Shown: positions 25,710-35,300, counted from the stretch's first letter. The stretch is 35,620 bases of DNA from Lachnospiraceae bacterium (GCA_009911175.1 QXWX01000073.1:1-35620); one strand, 5' to 3'. Notes: generated from the letters alone by a model not told the origin. Translations and numbers: made by a program.

Positions 25710-25748
25710 GTTGGAGCGGCTGCAGCATGGCAGCGGAAAGGAGTGGAC

Positions 25749-25919
25749 ATGTCACAGGAAGAATTTAAAACGATGATGAATGAGCTGAACGACGCAGAGA
25801 TCGAGCGCCTTGGCGTGGGCTCCCGGGAGTTTCAGGAGCGGCACCAGGAGATTATGGACATGATCGAGGACGTGCAGAAGTATCAGAAAGAAGGGAGCGT
25901 ATGGAGAAAAGTTACATAA
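25749..25919 (+). CDS. Small hypothetical phage protein
   Basis: 56 residues from the ATG after AAAGGAG; an upstream frame extension includes the repeat and is less likely. The sequence is polar and helical (FKTMMNELNDAEIERLGVGSREFQERHQEIMDMIEDVQKYQ). It overlaps the excisionase-like gene by 19 bases. No family recognised. Confidence 0.6.
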   Translation: MSQEEFKTMMNELNDAEIERLGVGSREFQERHQEIMDMIEDVQKYQKEGSVWRKVT

Positions 25920-26086
25920 CCGCGAAAGAGATCGCGGAAACCCTGGGAATCTCCACAGGGAAAGCGTACAGTATTATTCGGGATCTGAACGCAGATCTCC
26001 AAGCAAAAGGATATCTGACAATCAGCGGCAAGTGCAGCCGGGCATATTTCAATGAAAAATGGTACGGGAATAAGGTGGCGGATTGA
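25901..26086 (+). CDS. Excisionase-like HTH protein (ICEBs1-type)
   Basis: 61 residues. SYITAKEIAETLGISTGKAYSIIRDLNADLQAKG is a winged-HTH typical of small proteins annotated as ICEBs1-type excisionases, with YFNEKWYG at the end. Such proteins bend DNA to steer the integrase toward excision. Here the integrase is broken, so it may be an orphan or act as a regulator. GGGAGCG precedes the ATG and it overlaps the next gene. Confidence 0.7.
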   Translation: MEKSYITAKEIAETLGISTGKAYSIIRDLNADLQAKGYLTISGKCSRAYFNEKWYGNKVAD

Positions 26087-26421
26087 TGCATGATGAACTT
26101 CCGACCAGAGAAAAACTACTGGCAGACATTCAGCCAGGTATAAAACTTACGAAGAATTTGTTTTTACAAATTTACGGTTATAATATTTCAACTCCTGGCT
26201 TTGCTGACGAAGCCATTGCCAAATTAAAGGATTTAGGTTGTAGCAAGGCCGGGGAATACTATGAACAAATTACATCTGAATGGAAGGAGGAACATGAGAA
26301 GATGCTGCAGGAAGTGGCGGTGTGGTGCAAGAAACAGGATTCATATAAGAAAGGAAGTGAAGAAAAACGGAAGCGGTCATTGACAAAAGAGCAAGTATCA
26401 CGGCAAATACTGAAATGGTAG
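26086..26421 (+). CDS. Hypothetical protein before VapE
   Basis: 111 residues. The ATG overlaps the previous stop (TGATG). The sequence LPTREKLLADIQPGIKLTKNLFLQIYGYNIS is followed by charged helices ending KEQVSRQILKW. It overlaps the VapE gene by seven bases. It may supply a function usually fused N-terminal to VapE-type proteins (primase or CHC2-like), but no primase motif is visible. Confidence 0.6.
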   Translation: MHDELPTREKLLADIQPGIKLTKNLFLQIYGYNISTPGFADEAIAKLKDLGCSKAGEYYEQITSEWKEEHEKMLQEVAVWCKKQDSYKKGSEEKRKRSLTKEQVSRQILKW

Positions 26422-27674
26422 ATAAAGTACGTGATTTGCTCGATATGCAAGACAAAAAAGGAATCCCGATACAGTCCAGGAAGAATTGCATTACTGTATT
26501 GGGTTTAGATCCGGCATTGTGTGGCAGGATAAAATTTAATACGCTGTCATGCAGGAAAAACGTGTGTGGCGCATTGCCCTGGAACGATGAAAAGAAGCGG
26601 AGGGAATGGACCAATATAGATGATGAATATTTGTTGTATTACATGGAGACGTTCTATTCTCTTAATTCGGACAAAAAAGTTTTATCTGCGCTAGAAATGA
26701 TTGCTGATGCAAACAAGTTCAATCCATTTATCGATATGTTGAATAGTACCAGGTGGGATGGCATACAGCGTTTAGAAAATCTTCTGCCGGATTATATGGG
26801 AGCAAGGAGGTGTAAGTATACAACTGAATGTATAAAAACTCTAATGCTTGGTGTCATAAGCCGTGCGTACAGTCCGGGAACGAAATTCGATTATTCAATA
26901 GTTCTTATTGGACCGCAGGGGATCGGGAAAAGTACCTTCTTTCAGAAGTTGTGCTGTGATGATGAATGGTATCTTGAAAATATCAAAAGCCTTTACAACG
27001 ATAAGGAAGCAGCGGAAAAAATCCAGGGAAAGCTGATAGTTGAGTTTAATGAAATGCTTGGGCTTAGGAATGATGAGATCGCAAAATCATTTCTAACACA
27101 GCTTGCGGATGATTATCGGGAACCTTACAAGAGGAGGGTTGAGAAAAGAAAGAGGACATGCGTATTCATTGCGACAACGAACAAAACTGATTTTTTGACG
27201 GATAAAACAGGAAACCGGAGATATTTGCCTATAGAATGTTGTGTCGAACCAATTCAGAAAAGCCTGTTTATTGATGAAGAAACGTTAAGAGCAGAGTTCC
27301 TGCAGGTATGGTCAGAAGTATATGAGATTTATAAAAGTGGGAGATTTTCACTTGTACTATCGGAAGATATGTCGCAATATGCGAAGAATCTGAGAGATAA
27401 TTTTGAGATTGACGATCCCATGGTTGGAGCGATTCAAAGCTGGTTAGATAACTATGAGGAAGATTATGTATGCAATGTAATGATAGCAAAGGACTTATTC
27501 GAAAGCGATTCCAATAATAAAAAGCTGATTAATGATATTGCTGAAATTATGCGTACAAAAATCAAAGGCTGGGAACGCAATGGCACTCGTACTTTCGGTA
27601 ACGGGGTAGGTCGTCAAAAGTGTTACACCCGTGTTGTAGATTTTCAGCAAATAGAAATGAGTCCGTTTTCTTGA
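26415..27674 (+). CDS. VapE-family phage helicase/ATPase
   Basis: 419 residues. An N-terminal segment (FNTLSCRKNVCGALPW and WTNIDDEYLLYYMETFYSL) leads to the motif NPFIDMLNSTRWDGIQRLENLL. The ATPase core has Walker A GPQGIGKST (166-174), Walker B-like KLIVEFNEM (about 207-215) and VFIATTNKTDFLTDKTGNRRYLPIE, where TTN is sensor-like and GNRR fits an arginine finger. VapE proteins serve as replicative helicases of prophages and satellites. Neighbouring GTTAC-type repeats may mark its binding region. Confidence 0.85.
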   Translation: MVDKVRDLLDMQDKKGIPIQSRKNCITVLGLDPALCGRIKFNTLSCRKNVCGALPWNDEKKRREWTNIDDEYLLYYMETFYSLNSDKKVLSALEMIADANKFNPFIDMLNSTRWDGIQRLENLLPDYMGARRCKYTTECIKTLMLGVISRAYSPGTKFDYSIVLIGPQGIGKSTFFQKLCCDDEWYLENIKSLYNDKEAAEKIQGKLIVEFNEMLGLRNDEIAKSFLTQLADDYREPYKRRVEKRKRTCVFIATTNKTDFLTDKTGNRRYLPIECCVEPIQKSLFIDEETLRAEFLQVWSEVYEIYKSGRFSLVLSEDMSQYAKNLRDNFEIDDPMVGAIQSWLDNYEEDYVCNVMIAKDLFESDSNNKKLINDIAEIMRTKIKGWERNGTRTFGNGVGRQKCYTRVVDFQQIEMSPFS

Positions 27675-27858
27675 TGCAGTTATTACATAGTTGTTGCGCA
27701 TATCGTTACAGTTAGAAGCCTTGTATTTACTGGCTTTATAGCTATATGTAACAAGTGTAACAGTATATTTATCAAAAAATAAAAAACACCAAAAAAAGGA
27801 AAAAACCGACAAAAACGAGTGAAAAAAAGTTTATAAGGAAAATGCCGTTACCCGTTAC
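27621..27858. repeat. Cluster of GTTAC/GTAAC motifs
   Basis: TGTTACAC (27621), CGTTACAG (27704), TGTAAC twice nine bases apart (27747, 27756), and CGTTAC twice seven bases apart (27846, 27853). Most lie in the 211-base gap after the VapE gene, which is A-rich. It could be an origin-type iteron set. Confidence 0.35.
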
Positions 27859-27885
27859 ATCTGTCGTTTTAAGAAAGGAGAACAT

Positions 27886-28335
27886 ATGAACGAACAACTA
27901 TTAACCCGTCTGGCAGAATCCCTGGAAGGGATCAACCTTAGCCTGGCAGACATCACCGAAAAGCTGGATAAGATCGGAAATTCAGTGGAACTTTTAGAGA
28001 AGCTGTCCGACTGTGTTTATGAGCCGGAGCCGTTTGTTGGTGGCAGTATGCTGTGTGTCAAAGGGATGCCAGTGCAGAGCAGGAATGAAAAAGCCGGGAA
28101 AATGAAGATTATGACGCAAGCCCGTGATGGAATTATAGATTATCCAAAGAAAATGTGGATGGTTCAAGTATTCAGGGATGATCCGGACCGTTTCGTTGGT
28201 TATATCATGTGTGATTCACACCTGAATCATGCGCTGGGAGAATATCCAACAGTTGAGCGGGCAAAGGAAGTTTTGACGGAAATCTTTGAAGCCCAGAGAC
28301 GGGGAGCGGGCAGTTATTATATGCCGAAAGAATGA
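27886..28335 (+). CDS. Hypothetical phage protein
   Basis: 149 residues. An N-terminal amphipathic coiled-coil (LTRLAESLEGINLSLADITEKLDKIGNSVELLEKL) is followed by a compact domain with MWMVQVFRDDPDRFVGYIM. AAAGGAG precedes the ATG. No family recognised. Confidence 0.6.
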   Translation: MNEQLLTRLAESLEGINLSLADITEKLDKIGNSVELLEKLSDCVYEPEPFVGGSMLCVKGMPVQSRNEKAGKMKIMTQARDGIIDYPKKMWMVQVFRDDPDRFVGYIMCDSHLNHALGEYPTVERAKEVLTEIFEAQRRGAGSYYMPKE

Positions 28336-28339
28336 AAAC

Positions 28340-28371
28340 GTCCTCACCGGCGCAGTAACACCAGTGAGGAC
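28340..28371. other. Intergenic hairpin
   Basis: GTCCTCAC (28340-28347) and GTGAGGAC (28364-28371), extendable with GG/CC. It follows the 27886 gene by four bases without a T tract. Confidence 0.6.
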
Positions 28372-28441
28372 AAATACAGCCGGAACTGTACAACCACAAT
28401 TACATAATATCACGGAATCCGGCGGAAAGGTAGAGTGAACT

Positions 28442-28603
28442 GTGAAAAATAACATAATGCTTTCTGAGCAATCAGAAATTGAGCGGACACTTATAGAGAA
28501 GCCGTATCTTCTGGAATTTATGAAAAAGGCTTTAGCCTATACAGAAGAGAAAATACAACTTGCGGTTGCATTGCTGAGTGAATTGAAAAGAAAAGGAGAG
28601 TGA
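28442..28603 (+). CDS. Small hypothetical protein
   Basis: 53 residues from GTG 28442 (or 48 from the ATG at 28457): NIMLSEQSEIERTLIEKPYL then helices EFMKKALAYTEEKIQLAVALLSEL. Its end contains the AAAGGAGAG ribosome site of the next gene. Weak start, but no stop and consistent spacing. Confidence 0.5.
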   Translation: MKNNIMLSEQSEIERTLIEKPYLLEFMKKALAYTEEKIQLAVALLSELKRKGE

Positions 28604-28607
28604 CATT

Positions 28608-29120
28608 ATGTATGAAATTATTGACGAATCTTTGAAACTGGCAAGTTGCGGCATTAACGATTTAACGCTTGAACAGGCATCCTCTTTTCTCTCAGAATGG
28701 GAGGATGGATTGACGCTTGGAAACCTGACATTGTTTATTGATTCAGAAAAAGGATATCTTGTTTTGAATAGGGACCATGATCAGTATGAGCTTAATTTGA
28801 AATTGGCAAAGGCTTATCTGCCGGCAAGCGGAAGGGAACGGGAAGAATACAGGGAGCGATTCGGGGAGAAGTTCAAAACAAACCTGCGCATTATGGATGC
28901 ATTTAAAATACAGATGCGGGTTCAGGAAGATATGTTTAAGATTGAGCATCAAAGTTTAGATTCCGCAATGCCTGATGATTCATTTGCTAAATGGGTATTA
29001 ATTGCGTTGGAAAAGAAACATCTTCCAACTTGTATTGCAATTTCTCAGGCGTACTTTTATGGTGTGATGGATGGGAAACGGATGGACAGAGCAAGGAGGA
29101 AGGCAGGTGCAATGGCATGA
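28608..29120 (+). CDS. Hypothetical phage protein
   Basis: 170 residues, soluble and helical, with EQASSFLSEWEDGLTLGNLTLFIDSEKGYLVL near the start and RMDRARRKAGAMA at the end. Ribosome site AAAGGAG. Stop overlaps the next ATG (ATGA). No family recognised. Confidence 0.6.
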   Translation: MYEIIDESLKLASCGINDLTLEQASSFLSEWEDGLTLGNLTLFIDSEKGYLVLNRDHDQYELNLKLAKAYLPASGREREEYRERFGEKFKTNLRIMDAFKIQMRVQEDMFKIEHQSLDSAMPDDSFAKWVLIALEKKHLPTCIAISQAYFYGVMDGKRMDRARRKAGAMA

Positions 29121-29287
29121 ATCCAGATATCAATGAAATCATCCTGAGAAGCCGCAGAAACAAGGAACCCATGGATTTTGAAAGACTCAAATTTCTATGC
29201 TGGTTTGTGGCTGGCATGGTTGCGGAGGTTCTCGGGTTTATCCTGGCTCTTATAGTTGTGCTTTGCATGGCCGGGGCTATTGGGTAA
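29117..29287 (+). CDS. Small membrane protein
   Basis: 56 residues: a charged N-terminal half (NEIILRSRRNKEPMDFERLKF) then one membrane helix LCWFVAGMVAEVLGFILALI. It overlaps the previous gene by four bases, giving coupled translation. No lytic motif is visible, so role unknown. Confidence 0.6.
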   Translation: MNPDINEIILRSRRNKEPMDFERLKFLCWFVAGMVAEVLGFILALIVVLCMAGAIG

Positions 29288-29509
29288 GCCAGATATAACT
29301 TATTTTGATCTTTATGCCTTCCGGGGAATGGTGCGCCAACACCGGAACCCGGCGGCAAAATAGATACAACCAGGCTGATTGGAAAATGAAATGAGGATAA
29401 CTTACACTCTTTGATGAAGCTGTTACCAGCAGCGGATTCAAAATGTATAGGCGAGCAATGAATAAGCGGAAAATAACCGGTACGGTTTCGGTGAAAGGGG
29501 GTGAGCCAA

Positions 29510-29608
29510 ATGTTTATACCAGAGTTTGTGTGCGGAGCGCTTGCGGTTCTCATTGTAGAGATCGTTGCGCTGGTCATTGCGGCAGTGGTACATATGAAGA
29601 AAAAGTAA
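29510..29608 (+). CDS. Very small membrane peptide
   Basis: 32 residues, MFIPEFVCGALAVLIVEIVA then LVIAAVVHMKKK: one membrane helix and a basic end. AAAGGGGGTGAG stands before the ATG. Similar peptides occur in Firmicute phages. A second frame over the same bases (from 29443) is cysteine- and arginine-rich and I treat it as a shadow. The gap 29288-29509 holds nothing else recognisable. Confidence 0.55.
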   Translation: MFIPEFVCGALAVLIVEIVALVIAAVVHMKKK

Positions 29609-29629
29609 TGTGGACGGAGGCGGGGAGTT

Positions 29630-29764
29630 ATCAGACTTTTCGCCTCTATCTGCCTGGTGGATGGCGTTGAAAAAGCCGTAAAAGATGGTACAAATCAAGT
29701 TCTGATTTATAGTACGATAAAAGAAGAAGACGAAAGAGTGGAAGATTATGGAGGTATAGTATGA
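29630..29764 (+). CDS. Small ORF with missing standard start, coupled to next gene
   Basis: The frame reads (I)RLFASICLVDGVEKAVKDG through TNQVLIYSTIKEEDERV to EDYGGIV and a TGA that overlaps the next ATG by four bases. GGAGGCGGGG stands about 7 bases before an ATC codon at 29630, where a start is expected. The first standard start in frame is GTG 29657 (35 residues), with no ribosome site. Either ATC initiates, or the start was lost by mutation. Confidence 0.4.
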   Translation: MRLFASICLVDGVEKAVKDGTNQVLIYSTIKEEDERVEDYGGIV

Positions 29765-30072
29765 ATGAGCCGAAGTGGAGGGTTGAAGCGCATATATGGC
29801 TTAAAAATTTTGATGAGTATTTGCTGCGAAAAAAGGAACTATCAGAATTGCTTGAAAGGCTTCATGGGGACAGCAGCGTGATTGTGTTTTTCAGGAAAAC
29901 GCCGGAGTATTTAGAAATCCCAGGGGCGTGTTATGACCATATGGATGATAAACAAGCAGATGAACTGATTAATTTCTGCGGGAAGAACAATGTGGATTTT
30001 GTTGCCAGGGTGAGCAGGAACACAGAAAGGGAACTGGGGTGTTTGCGTGGGAAACAAAGGCAGGATGAATGA
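29761..30072 (+). CDS. Hypothetical phage protein
   Basis: 103 residues: WRVEAHIWLKNFDEYLLRKKELSELLERL, SSVIVFFRKTPEYLEIP and NFCGKNNVDFVARVS. A small alpha/beta fold is likely. TATGGAGGT precedes the ATG; the end overlaps the terminase gene by 26 bases. No family recognised. Confidence 0.6.
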   Translation: MNEPKWRVEAHIWLKNFDEYLLRKKELSELLERLHGDSSVIVFFRKTPEYLEIPGACYDHMDDKQADELINFCGKNNVDFVARVSRNTERELGCLRGKQRQDE

Positions 30073-30514
30073 CAGACAGAAAGCATTTGCGGATTATTAC
30101 ATAGAGTGCGGAAATGCGGCAGAAGCGGCGAGGAAGGCGGGATATTCCGTAAATACGGCAAGGCAGATGGGAAAGGAGAACCTTACAAAACCTTACATTT
30201 TAGAGTATATACGGCAGCGAACCGCCCCTACGGAGCAAAAGCGTATAGCATCTGGCGATGATGTACTGAGATTCTTTACAAGGGTGATGGATGGTGTCGA
30301 GGGAGCAGATATGCCGGACAGGATTTCAGCAGGCAGAGAGATTCTAAAACGTGATGTTTCTGACCGAAAATTAGAAATAGAACTGCTGAAACTGGAGAGC
30401 AAGATTGGAGAAACAACACAGGAATCTGATATTGATGATACTCTTTTAGAAGCCTTGAACGGTACGGCAATGGATGTATGGGGGAATAGTAGCGGTGAGG
30501 CGGATTGCCAATAG
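30047..30514 (+). CDS. Phage terminase small subunit
   Basis: 155 residues. The N-terminal HTH MNDRQKAFADYYIECGNAAEAARKAGYSVNTARQMGKENLTKPYILEYI is the Terminase_2 signature that recognises the packaging site. The central region (DVLRFFTRVMDGVEG, REILKRDVSDRKLEIELLKLE) is the oligomerisation helix. GTG 30047 or ATG 30065 can start. The large subunit that should follow is absent. Confidence 0.85.
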   Translation: MGNKGRMNDRQKAFADYYIECGNAAEAARKAGYSVNTARQMGKENLTKPYILEYIRQRTAPTEQKRIASGDDVLRFFTRVMDGVEGADMPDRISAGREILKRDVSDRKLEIELLKLESKIGETTQESDIDDTLLEALNGTAMDVWGNSSGEADCQ

Positions 30515-30572
30515 AGTTGCTCAACAAGCGGACAGGTATTATAAAAATAAGAATATGAATGGAGGATTTACC

Positions 30573-31334
30573 ATGAAGAAATCAACGATTGAGTATTACA
30601 AAAAGGCGGTTAGGTTAGCGGAGGGCGCAAGCAACGCTATCAGCAGAGCAAGGGCAGATTATGAGCATGGGTGTGAAGTGGCAAAAGGGGCTTACGAAGC
30701 TGATCTTTTGGGAGAGAAAGGCTATCGGGACAGATTAAAGGAACTGGAAGCGGAACGGGATGCACAGATAGAAAATAGCTTGTGCGGGATTCTGCTCGTG
30801 GTTGACGAATATGATGCAGAGATGGAAGAACTTGGCAGACTGGACGGAAACATGGTTGACAGTGGCACAATGGCACTATTGAATAGCGGAATCAATCTCA
30901 GCCATGCAGACTATCAGGAACTTGCAAACCGCCATAAAGACAATGCTGTTATGACACGGATTCTTCGGGAGCGGTATAACGCAAACAGGCCGCAGGAAAA
31001 AGACACTGGCATTACAATAGTGCGGTTTGGCCAGTCTCCGGCAGACAGGTCAGAAGTATTCAGCAAATTTGTAAGGACGGTGTATCATGCCTGCGAATCC
31101 GGTGCATGTCCAGCATTATCCGGGAGTGGAAGATTAAAGACTATGACAGACTATTATAATTTTATCGCACAGGGCTCACTTGCGGATATGCAGCCATATG
31201 GTGATGAATCATTCGATAACCTTGATACGGATTTCCCGGTGGAAACTGAAAACGGCAGGGTGGAAAATGCCGGAAATAAGATTTCTGATTTCAGTTCGGC
31301 AGACTTCAATTTTGGTTTTACTCCGATAAGGTAA
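30573..31334 (+). CDS. Hypothetical phage protein
   Basis: 253 residues from the ATG after GGAGG; the frame is open further upstream but without support. A helical N-terminal half (YYKKAVRLAEGASNAISRARADYEHG...DRLKELEAERDAQIENSL) could scaffold. The C-terminal part is acidic and serine-rich. No family recognised. It replaces the position of the large terminase. Confidence 0.65.
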   Translation: MKKSTIEYYKKAVRLAEGASNAISRARADYEHGCEVAKGAYEADLLGEKGYRDRLKELEAERDAQIENSLCGILLVVDEYDAEMEELGRLDGNMVDSGTMALLNSGINLSHADYQELANRHKDNAVMTRILRERYNANRPQEKDTGITIVRFGQSPADRSEVFSKFVRTVYHACESGACPALSGSGRLKTMTDYYNFIAQGSLADMQPYGDESFDNLDTDFPVETENGRVENAGNKISDFSSADFNFGFTPIR

Positions 31335-31377
31335 AACTGCATTTGTGGGATGTATCTGTTGATGGAGGGATAGGGAA

Positions 31378-31872
31378 ATGACAATAGAAGCGATTAAGGC
31401 AAGACGGGCTTATCAGAGGAAATACAGGAAAAAGAACAGGGAACGAATCAACAGCCAGCGGAGAAAATGGCAGTCAGAGAACCGGGAAAAGGCACGGGAA
31501 TACAATCAGAGATATTGGCAGAAGATTGCAGAGGAAAACCAGAATTTGCGTGCTTCTTTTGCAGAATTTGGCATTGATGGAACAAGGCTGAACGAACTGC
31601 AGGAAATTGTCAGATCAAGAAAATATGATGATTTGGTGGAGTCAGCAGCGCTCAAGACTGGCAAGGATGTATCGGAATATATCTTGATGTCTGTGCGAGA
31701 AAATATGTCATTTGATCGTATGCGAATTAAATGGGAATTACGGGATATTGAACAAATCCCGTGTTCCCGGACAAGTTTTTATGCGAAACGCAGGTTATTT
31801 TTCCATTACTTGGACGAAGCGTTGAGGGAACTGGATGCGGAGCGGGAAGAGTCAGACGAGAGGAGGGAATAG
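31378..31872 (+). CDS. Basic phage protein, possible late regulator
   Basis: 164 residues. A very basic N-terminus (RRAYQRKYRKKNRERINSQR, NREKAREYNQRYWQKIA) suggests nucleic-acid binding. The C-terminal IEQIPCSRTSFYAKRRLFFHYLDEAL recalls the DNA-binding end of small late-transcription regulators (ArpU-like region), which is uncertain. GGGA before the ATG is a weak ribosome site. Confidence 0.6.
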   Translation: MTIEAIKARRAYQRKYRKKNRERINSQRRKWQSENREKAREYNQRYWQKIAEENQNLRASFAEFGIDGTRLNELQEIVRSRKYDDLVESAALKTGKDVSEYILMSVRENMSFDRMRIKWELRDIEQIPCSRTSFYAKRRLFFHYLDEALRELDAEREESDERRE

Positions 31873-31873
31873 T

Positions 31874-32248
31874 ATGGATCAGCAAAGGGATAAAAGAATC
31901 GAATGTAAAAACGGTACACTTATTATTCCATTTCATGATGATGGATTTCAACGAAAAATGCTTATCTTCAAGAAAAAGATATTAGGAATCGTTAAAAAGG
32001 CTCTCAGGGAAATCAGGGCGGCGGAAAGGCGTGGAGAAAGCGAGCCCGATGCGAGTAAGCATTGGGAACGCCTGGCAAAAGAGTTTAACTGGCTTTTCGG
32101 GCCTGATGCATGTCAGATCGTGTTCGGAAGCGATCTGATCAGTGCGGAAATGCTTACAGAATTTTTTGATAAATTAGACCCATATATAGATGAATGGGCA
32201 TCTGAACTATTGGAGGAACAACGAGCAAAGCAACACTTTAGAAAATAA
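31874..32248 (+). CDS. Tail assembly chaperone-like protein
   Basis: 124 residues from ATG 31874, after AGGAGGG. FQRKMLIFKKKILGIVKKAL, then FNWLFGPDACQIVFGSDLIS and TEFFDKLDPYIDEW. The pattern of an acidic helix, FGxxxxxxVFG and a terminal F-F-x-x-L-x-P-x-I helix is typical of the small gene just before the tape measure gene in Firmicute siphophages. No frameshift extension seen. Confidence 0.6.
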   Translation: MDQQRDKRIECKNGTLIIPFHDDGFQRKMLIFKKKILGIVKKALREIRAAERRGESEPDASKHWERLAKEFNWLFGPDACQIVFGSDLISAEMLTEFFDKLDPYIDEWASELLEEQRAKQHFRK

Positions 32249-32264
32249 TTGGATAAATTGACAC

Positions 32265-32287
32265 CGGTGCGCAAACGGAGCGCACCG
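32265..32287 (+). other. Hairpin before tape measure gene
   Basis: CGGTGCGC (32265-32272), loop AAACGGA, GCGCACCG (32280-32287). Eight perfect pairs in the 73-base gap; no T tract follows directly. Confidence 0.6.
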
Positions 32288-32321
32288 CTGACCTAGAAGA
32301 AATATAGGTGGTATTTTTTTT

Positions 32322-35300
32322 ATGGCGCAATATGATGGATCTTTAAGAATCGTAACAAAAATTATAACGAAGGATGCGGAAGAATCTCTTTCCAGCCTCG
32401 AGTATACTATCAAGAAAAGTGCAAAATACATTGACTCATTACGTCAAAAAATGGATGCCCTGAGAGATGTTAAAACACCAACGAAAGAATATCAAAATCT
32501 GGAAAAACAGCTATTAGGGACGCTGGATAAAATTGAGAGGCTAGAGGAAAGCCAGACTGGTATTTCTAAGTCCCTGTCTGGCTTATCTACAGAACAGCTT
32601 CAAGTGAGAGCGGCAAAACTGAGGGAGGAATTCAGCAAAACATCGGCGGAGCTTGAACGGATGGACGCTGTGTTTTCCGAGCTGGATAGGAAAGAATTAG
32701 AGATAAAAACAGCGAATCCGGATGCCGATTTGTCTGGTTTAAAAAGTGAATACAACCTTTTAATCGATCAATATGAAGTATTACAGGATAAAAATGCTCT
32801 GATAGCAGGCCAGATATCAGATGTAAATAAGTCTATTAAATTATCAGAAGAGATTGATAAGGCCAGAGCTTCGGCAAATCAGCTTGAAGAAAAGCTGCAA
32901 TCCCTCGAAAGCAGTGGTAAGGCTTTTAAACTTGGAAAAGACTCTGCAGAGTATAAAAGCTATGAACGGCAGATTCAGTACGAGGAAGAGGCGATTAAAA
33001 AGGCCTGGGAACATTATCAAGTGCTGCAGAAAACCAATTCTGCGGAAGCTGCGGAAGAACAGAGGCTTGCGCAGATAAGGGAAAGTGCACATGCGGCCAA
33101 TTACCGCATAGTGAGTGTACTTGAACGCCAGAAGCAACTTACCAAAGAGATCGCTGATATGGAAAGAGCTGGACTTGGGTACGGGTATAAAGAATATGAT
33201 TCCGCACAGCAATCCTTGGCAAAGCTAAATCAGGAAATAAAGGAATATGCCGGCGGATTAGAACAAGCGAAAGCAAAGTATAAAAAAATCAGTTCGATTC
33301 TGAAAGAGATGTCCAAATCTGCGCAGACTACGGCAAAAAGCATTGGAAAAAAACTGGCATCAGGATTAAAAACAGCCGGCACCGCAATGCTGGGACTGAA
33401 TAAGCACACGAAGGAGGCATCCTACGGCTTTAAGGACATGCTCAAAAATATGCTCCTGTATGGCGCTATAAGCAACATGATCAGCGCCGCAACGAATGGA
33501 GTAAAAGAGGGGCTAAACAACCTTGTTATGTACTCCGACAGAGTAAACAATAGCATGTCAATGTTGATGTCCTCTATGACCAGGCTGAAAAACAGCCTTG
33601 CAACGGCCTTCGCCCCGATCCTGAATGTGGTAGCGCCGATACTGTCCCGGTTTATCGATCTGATTTCAGAAGCAGCAACCAAGGTAGGAATGTTCTTTGC
33701 GGCACTGACTGGTCAAACAACTTTTGAAAAGGCTATAAAAGTGCAGCAGGACTACCGTGAGAGCTTGGAAGGTTCTGCAGAAGCAGCGAAGAAAGCGGAG
33801 AAGGAGACAGACAAGTATCTTTCTGGCCTAGATGAAGTCCGCAGATGGGAAAGCAACAAAGACGAGGACGAAGAAGAACTAAAGCCGGAGGATATGTTCA
33901 CGACAGTTCCAATTGATGGTGATGTCTCCAATTTTGCTGACAAGGTAAAGGGAATCCTGGCAGGGATTTTTGACGTTTTCAAGCAGGCATGGGACAACAA
34001 AGGGGCTGCAGTCATGGCATCAGCAAAAGCAGCTCTGCACGCCTTGAAGGATGCTGCAAAAGCGGTCGGAGCGACATTTTACGAGGTTTTCACCAATGGA
34101 ACCGGGCTGGCCTGGGTAGAAAGCTGTCTGGAATTATTGCGTTCGATGCTGGATGTTGTGACGGCGATAGCGACAGCATTCACCGAGGCATGGACGAGCG
34201 GAGCTGGTTTTGATCTGGTTACAGCGATATTTGTTACTCTGACAGATATAAACTATCTGCTTGTTGCGATAGGTGATACGATTGCAGAGGTGTTCCGGAA
34301 CGGAACAGGTACGGCATGGTTTACAAGCATCCTTGAACTACTCACATCAATACTCGGCGTGATTGATACAATAGCCCTAAAATTTACTGAAGCATGGAAC
34401 TCAGGAGCCGGTCTGGAAAATATCACGGCGCTTTTCACGGCACTTACGAATATAAATAACCTCCTCATTTCCATAGCTGATTCGTTCAGCCGGGCATTCA
34501 GCAGTGAGCTTGGGACGATGGTTCTGACAAACATTCTCGGTATTGTGACGGGGATCTATGACATCATAGGGAACCTGGCGTTATCAATCATGAACGCCTG
34601 GAATACGGCGGGAGTCGGTGACGGGATCTGGACGGGGATTCTGACCATTATAAACAACATTGCCGGATTTATTCACGGCATCGTAGATAAGACGGCAGAA
34701 TGGGCGGCGAATTTAAACTTTTACCCATTGCTGGAATCTATCAAGAACCTGCTGGAAGCAGTGGGCCCTGTGGTTCAGGCAATCGGAGACTGGCTATCAA
34801 AAATTTACACGGAGATCGTGCTGCCTTTTGCCAAGTATCTGATTGAGGTTGCTCTGCCGGGAATTATCAATGCCCTGTCTGGATTATTCAATTTCCTGAA
34901 CGAGCATCAATGGATCATCGAAGTTGTGGGAGCTGCCCTGATCGGGGCGTTTGCAGCCGGGAAAATCGTTCCTCTGATTACAAAAATCGTTGGAGCTGTA
35001 AAAGCAATCATAGCTGTATTATCTGGTTCCGGAGGTCTGATGGGGGCTATCAGTACAATCGTATCGGCATTAGGCGGCCCATTGACGCTTGCTATCACGG
35101 CCGCAATAGCGATTTTAGTGCTGCTTATATCAAATTGGGATAAAGTCAAAGAAACCATGCAGAGATTCAGCGATTGGATGAAAGGCGTATTTTCGCATGA
35201 CTGGACACAGGAGTTTGGTGTTTTGGGAGAGGTGTTCAATGGATTTCTGAAAAACCTCGAGAATATGTGGAACTCTGTCAAGCAGATTTTTGGCGGAATC

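Noticed and set aside
29443..29670. 75-residue cysteine/arginine-rich frame
   Set aside because: It covers the small membrane peptide in another frame; no ribosome site and unnatural composition.
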